Shown: positions 60,964-64,000 of the stretch, one piece after another
How the letters are laid out: each line of letters begins with the position of its first letter
Position numbering within the stretch: position 1 is the first letter of the stretch
Assembly (NCBI RefSeq): GCF_001624695.1
Contig: NZ_JSEP01000010.1
Location: 62,001 to 126,000 of the forward strand
Direction: 5' to 3'
Source of the DNA: Labrenzia sp. OB1
Lineage (GTDB): Bacteria > Pseudomonadota > Alphaproteobacteria > Rhizobiales > Stappiaceae
DNA length: 64,000 nucleotides
Program-made: the position numbers and the translations under genes
Notes under the pieces: model-generated
Told to the model about the DNA's origin: nothing
What the model saw: only the letters and a program-made list of their open reading frames with translations
Databases searched by the model: none

Positions 60964-61554
60964 TCAAAGATATTTGGTCGTGTAGATGCCGTAGAAGGCC
61001 TCCACTTCGAACTGGAAGCCAACGTCCCTGTTGTGCAGAACTTTCCCGGTAGCGGGATCGATAACGGTTGCATTGGGCTGTGTTGTTCCGTCGACGATAT
61101 AATCGCCCCAGTGGACCATTTCGTGCAGAAGTGTTGCCCTCATGATGAGGTCATAGGCCTTGGAAACCCGGTAGTCCGGATCCAGCCCATCGAATTCCCG
61201 GCAGAAGGACCGGCTGAGGAATACCTTGTCGCGATTGCATTTCAGGGCTGGCCGGTATTGACCATAGGCCTTCATGGTCCTGAAATTGATTTCTGGAGCC
61301 AGGTTGTTGATGGTCAGGGCATTGATTGCCTGCATGTGAGAGAGCTGGCTGTATTTCTTGAATGCGTTGAAAATCCTGTCGTTGCCCCGGATTTCCGGAA
61401 GCTCCCGCTGAACCCAGTAGGCCAGATTGGGGAAATGCCGCTCCAGACGGCCACTGATCTTCATGACATCGAATCTTTCAAAAAAAATGCCGCCGTGCGC
61501 CTGAAAATGCTTTGTATCGTCCGGCAGCGGAATCTTGCGGCGACGGACGGACAC
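60964..61554 (-). CDS. Putative HExxH metallopeptidase, possibly effector-like
   Basis: A 196-residue protein without signal peptide. The zinc motif is clear: LLHEMVHWGDY with His144, Glu145 and His148; an acidic segment FEVEAFYG near residue 182 could give the third ligand. The catalytic domain occupies the C-terminal half, and the N-terminal half is basic and helical. The HEMVHWGD pattern recalls metallopeptidase toxin domains (Tox-MPTase) found at the C-termini of secreted effectors. The start is GTG at 61554 or the ATG near 61464. No export signal or immunity gene was seen next to it. Confidence 0.7.
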   Translation of the reverse strand: MSVRRRKIPLPDDTKHFQAHGGIFFERFDVMKISGRLERHFPNLAYWVQRELPEIRGNDRIFNAFKKYSQLSHMQAINALTINNLAPEINFRTMKAYGQYRPALKCNRDKVFLSRSFCREFDGLDPDYRVSKAYDLIMRATLLHEMVHWGDYIVDGTTQPNATVIDPATGKVLHNRDVGFQFEVEAFYGIYTTKYL

Positions 61555-61803
61555 ACTCGGATCTTTGAAGCTTAGCCGAGCAATCGGTTTGTGCAGTGAT
61601 AACCGTCACATAAGCCCCGAAACGCGCCGCCGGAAATTTGTGGTGCGGGATGAAGAGGTCTAAGTGCATCGGGTTTTTCACAGTGCGTACATTTTGCGAC
61701 ACAATTTCGATTGTTGGATTTGGGCTCATGGCGTAGACAATTTTCACAGGGGGCATATGTAAAAATACACAGCATTTATTGCTGAAACTGAGGGGATGTG
61801 TGC

Positions 61804-62982
61804 GTGTCGGTTTGGAAACAGTTCTTGCTGACTCTGCTCGTGATCGGCATCGCGGCGGTGATCTGGGTTCGCTATTATCCGGGCGCCGGGGCGCATTTGT
61901 CCGCTCTCGGCCTGGACTGGCTGTCCTTTGCGGTGGCCGAGGTCTCGCCGGATGAAGATGGAAAACCAAGGCGCGGACGGGGTGCGCCGCAGGGCGCGGT
62001 TGTCACCACGCCGGTTGTGACGGTCACCATCAACGATCGTCTCTCCGCGATCGGCACCAGCATTGCCCTGCAGTCCGTCGCCCTCACGCCCTTTACCAGC
62101 GGCCGGATGACCGAAATCCTGGTGAAGTCCGGCGCGACCGTGAAGCCGGGGGACGTGATCGCCCGGCTCGATTTCGATGCCGAAGAGATTGCCGTCGAGC
62201 GCGCGGCCAATGCGCTCAAGGATGCGGAAGCCCGCCTCCAGCGCATGCAGGCGCTGCTCAAGACCAACACGGCGACTGCCGTTCAGGTCACCGATGCCGA
62301 CCTTGAGGTTGAAAACGCGCGGCTGCATCTTCAGGAAGCCCAATTGGCACTGTCGCGGCGTTCGGTCGAAACGCCTATCGGCGGGGTCGTAGGCATTCTG
62401 CCCATCACCGCCGGCAACTACGTCTCCTCGCAGACGGTTATCGCCACCATCGACGACCGCAGCGAAATCCTTGTCGATTTCTGGGTTCCAGAACGCTACG
62501 CCTCCGCGATCCTGGTCGGTTCGCCTTTGACCGCGACCTCCGTGGCGCGTCCGGGTGAAACTTTCTCCGGCGTGATCAGCGCCGTAGACAACCGGATCGA
62601 CATCGACAGCCGAACGCTCCAGGTGCGCGCGCGCATTCCCAACAGGGCCGACAAGTTGCGGGCCGGCATGTCGTTTCAGGTGGCGATGACATTTCCCGGC
62701 GACGAATTCCCGGCGGTGGATCCGCTTGCCGTGCAATGGGGGTCGGATGGCGCCTTCGTATGGGCCGTGCGTGACGGCAAGGGTGCCCGTGTGCCCGTCA
62801 ACATCATCCAGCGCAACACCGACAGCGTGCTGGTCGATGGGCCGCTTACGCTCGCGGATGAAGTCGTGACCGAAGGCATTCACCTCGTGCGCCAGGGCGC
62901 GGAGCTGGCAATTGCAGACAGAAAGCAGGCCCCGGCTTCGGATGCGCCGCCCAGGCCGACATCGACCGAAAGCGGTTCGTAA
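61804..62982 (+). CDS. RND efflux periplasmic adaptor (HlyD/AcrA family)
   Basis: A 392-residue membrane-fusion protein. A single N-terminal membrane segment (about 6-24) anchors it. The lipoyl halves (ILVKSGATVKPGDVIARLD and the returning VSSQTVIATIDDRSEILV), a helical hairpin about 115-165, and beta-barrel (ARIPNRADKLRAGMSF) give the AcrA plan. GTG at 61804 is preferred, because the AGGGG at 61791-61795 lies eight bases before it; an earlier GTG is at 61798. It precedes the RND transporter gene by 17 bases. The pump substrate is unknown. Confidence 0.9.
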   Translation: MSVWKQFLLTLLVIGIAAVIWVRYYPGAGAHLSALGLDWLSFAVAEVSPDEDGKPRRGRGAPQGAVVTTPVVTVTINDRLSAIGTSIALQSVALTPFTSGRMTEILVKSGATVKPGDVIARLDFDAEEIAVERAANALKDAEARLQRMQALLKTNTATAVQVTDADLEVENARLHLQEAQLALSRRSVETPIGGVVGILPITAGNYVSSQTVIATIDDRSEILVDFWVPERYASAILVGSPLTATSVARPGETFSGVISAVDNRIDIDSRTLQVRARIPNRADKLRAGMSFQVAMTFPGDEFPAVDPLAVQWGSDGAFVWAVRDGKGARVPVNIIQRNTDSVLVDGPLTLADEVVTEGIHLVRQGAELAIADRKQAPASDAPPRPTSTESGS

Positions 62983-62999
62983 GGGATTGTGAGAATGCG

Positions 63000-64000
63000 A
63001 TGAAGATTGATCGTCTCAAGAACCTCGGTTTTACCGGACTGTTCGTCCGTCGTCCCGTTTTGGCTTTCGTGATCAACATGCTGATCGTCGTGGCCGGTGT
63101 TGCCGCGATCTTCGGCGTCGAGGTACGTGAATTGCCTGACGTGGACCGGCCGGTCATCACCGTCAGCACCGACTATCCCGCAGCTGCCGCCGAAACCATT
63201 GACCGCGAGGTCACGGGCGTCATCGAGGGGGCTGTCGCGCGCGTTTCCGGTGTCAAGTCGATCTCTTCCGCGTCGTCTTTCGGCCGCAGCCGCGTCACCG
63301 TCGAATTCGCCGACGATGTCGATCTCGACGTCGCCGCCTCCGACATGCGCGATGCGCTGGGCCGCATCGTCAACGATCTGCCGGAAGACGCTGATCCTTC
63401 CCGGATCATCAAGGCGGACGCCAATGCGCAGCCTGTCGTGCGGCTCGGACTGATCTCCGACACCATGACCGTCGAGGATATGACCGTCCTGGTCGAGGAC
63501 GAGATCGCCGATACGCTCGCCTCCGTTCCCGGTGTCGCCGATGTCGCGGTTTATGGCGACCGCAGCAAGATCTTCCGCATCGACATCGATCAGGCCAAGA
63601 TGGCCAGCCTCAATCTGACGATTGCCGATGTCGCCATCGCGCTATCGTCCATGGCCTTCGATACGCCAGCCGGATCCCTGACCAGCCGCGATCAGGACCT
63701 GATCGTCCGCGCCACCGCCGCGATAGATACGCCGGAGGCGTTCGAGAACATCATCGTAAACCGGCGTGCCCGGCTGCGGGACTTCGTCACCGTGACGCTC
63801 GGGCCGGATCTCGGCCAGACCCAACTGCGCGCCAACGGCAAGTCGGGCATCGGTCTCGGTGTCATTCGTTCCGCACAGTCGAACACGCTGGAGATATCGG
63901 AAGGCGTGCGCGCCGCGGCGGATCGCATCCAGGAAAATCTGCCGTCGGGTACATCCATCGAAGTAACCAGCGACGATGCCACCTTCATCAACGGCGCCAT
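63000..64000 (+). CDS. RND efflux transporter, N-terminal part (cut by window end)
   Basis: First 333 residues of an AcrB-type inner-membrane pump. The N-terminus (FTGLFVRRPVLAFVINMLIV) has the usual first transmembrane helix, and the porter-domain sequence VRELPDVDRPVITVSTDYPAA follows, ending in the large periplasmic domain near TSIEVTSDDATFI. It forms an operon with the adaptor gene upstream. Full RND pumps are about 1030-1050 residues, so about two thirds of the gene lies outside the window. Confidence 0.92.
   Translation, partial: MKIDRLKNLGFTGLFVRRPVLAFVINMLIVVAGVAAIFGVEVRELPDVDRPVITVSTDYPAAAAETIDREVTGVIEGAVARVSGVKSISSASSFGRSRVTVEFADDVDLDVAASDMRDALGRIVNDLPEDADPSRIIKADANAQPVVRLGLISDTMTVEDMTVLVEDEIADTLASVPGVADVAVYGDRSKIFRIDIDQAKMASLNLTIADVAIALSSMAFDTPAGSLTSRDQDLIVRATAAIDTPEAFENIIVNRRARLRDFVTVTLGPDLGQTQLRANGKSGIGLGVIRSAQSNTLEISEGVRAAADRIQENLPSGTSIEVTSDDATFINGA

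Noticed and set aside
61701..61714. ACAAT-TTCG-ATTGT dyad upstream of the RND adaptor
   Set aside because: Only five-base AT-rich arms about 90 bp from the start; too weak to list as an operator without conservation data.

Overview
The window looks like chromosomal DNA of a GC-rich alphaproteobacterium, most likely a marine or soil member of the Rhizobiales, Stappiaceae-like (Roseibium/Labrenzia type). This rests on gene content (a BA14K-type lectin-like protein, an OxyR/KatG pair, a PhaC-like DUF3141 gene beside a FabI gene, an orphan plasmid-type ParA), on palindromic intergenic repeats of the kinds known from rhizobia, and on overall base composition. It is an inference from content, not a database match. 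The start of the window is complete for the first gene; the last gene, an RND pump, runs off the right edge.

Layout. 0-7 kb: a TorS/TorR-like two-component system divergent from a phosphonate-type ABC transporter (phnD-phnC-phnE-phnE). 7-11.3 kb: an EamA exporter and a lipoprotein adaptor/ATPase/ABC-2 permease drug exporter. 11.7-17.7 kb: orphan ParA, secreted alpha/beta hydrolase, LysR regulator divergent from a methyltransferase, MFS permease, OxyR. 18-24 kb: katG, then a PHA-related fabI/DUF3141 pair with a small basic protein. 24-28 kb: two membrane proteins (DUF2157, GDYXXLXY) and two 16S rRNA modification enzymes. 28-33.7 kb: a gamma-butyrobetaine hydroxylase-like dioxygenase, HdeD, MarR, a FabF-type synthase, a RIME-like repeat, an XRE-cupin regulator and a GNAT.

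34.0-37.1 kb is the most unusual part: a 194-residue protein whose C-terminus is six tandem copies of a 14-residue Cys/Met-rich unit, followed by an overlapping gene with kinase-like motifs and an overlapping DegT/DnrJ-type PLP enzyme. This has the architecture of a multi-core ribosomal peptide (RiPP) precursor with two tailoring enzymes, and I do not recognise it as a described class.

37-48 kb: ABC-F ATPase, BA14K-type protein, a peptide ABC transporter (oppA-oppB-oppC-oppDF) whose oppC is split by an apparent one-base deletion, a GntR regulator and an M19 dipeptidase. 48-54.5 kb: L,D-transpeptidase, hemolysin III, nitroreductase, DUF2867, ChrR-like cupin, HerA-like ATPase, GFA protein and a small hypothetical. 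54.7-61 kb: a homogentisate degradation operon (hmgA, fumarylacetoacetase, an MBL protein with a degenerate zinc motif, DinB, FAD monooxygenase, DUF2783). 61-64 kb: a HExxH protein and the start of an RND efflux operon.

No rRNA, tRNA, CRISPR array or intact insertion sequence was recognised by eye.
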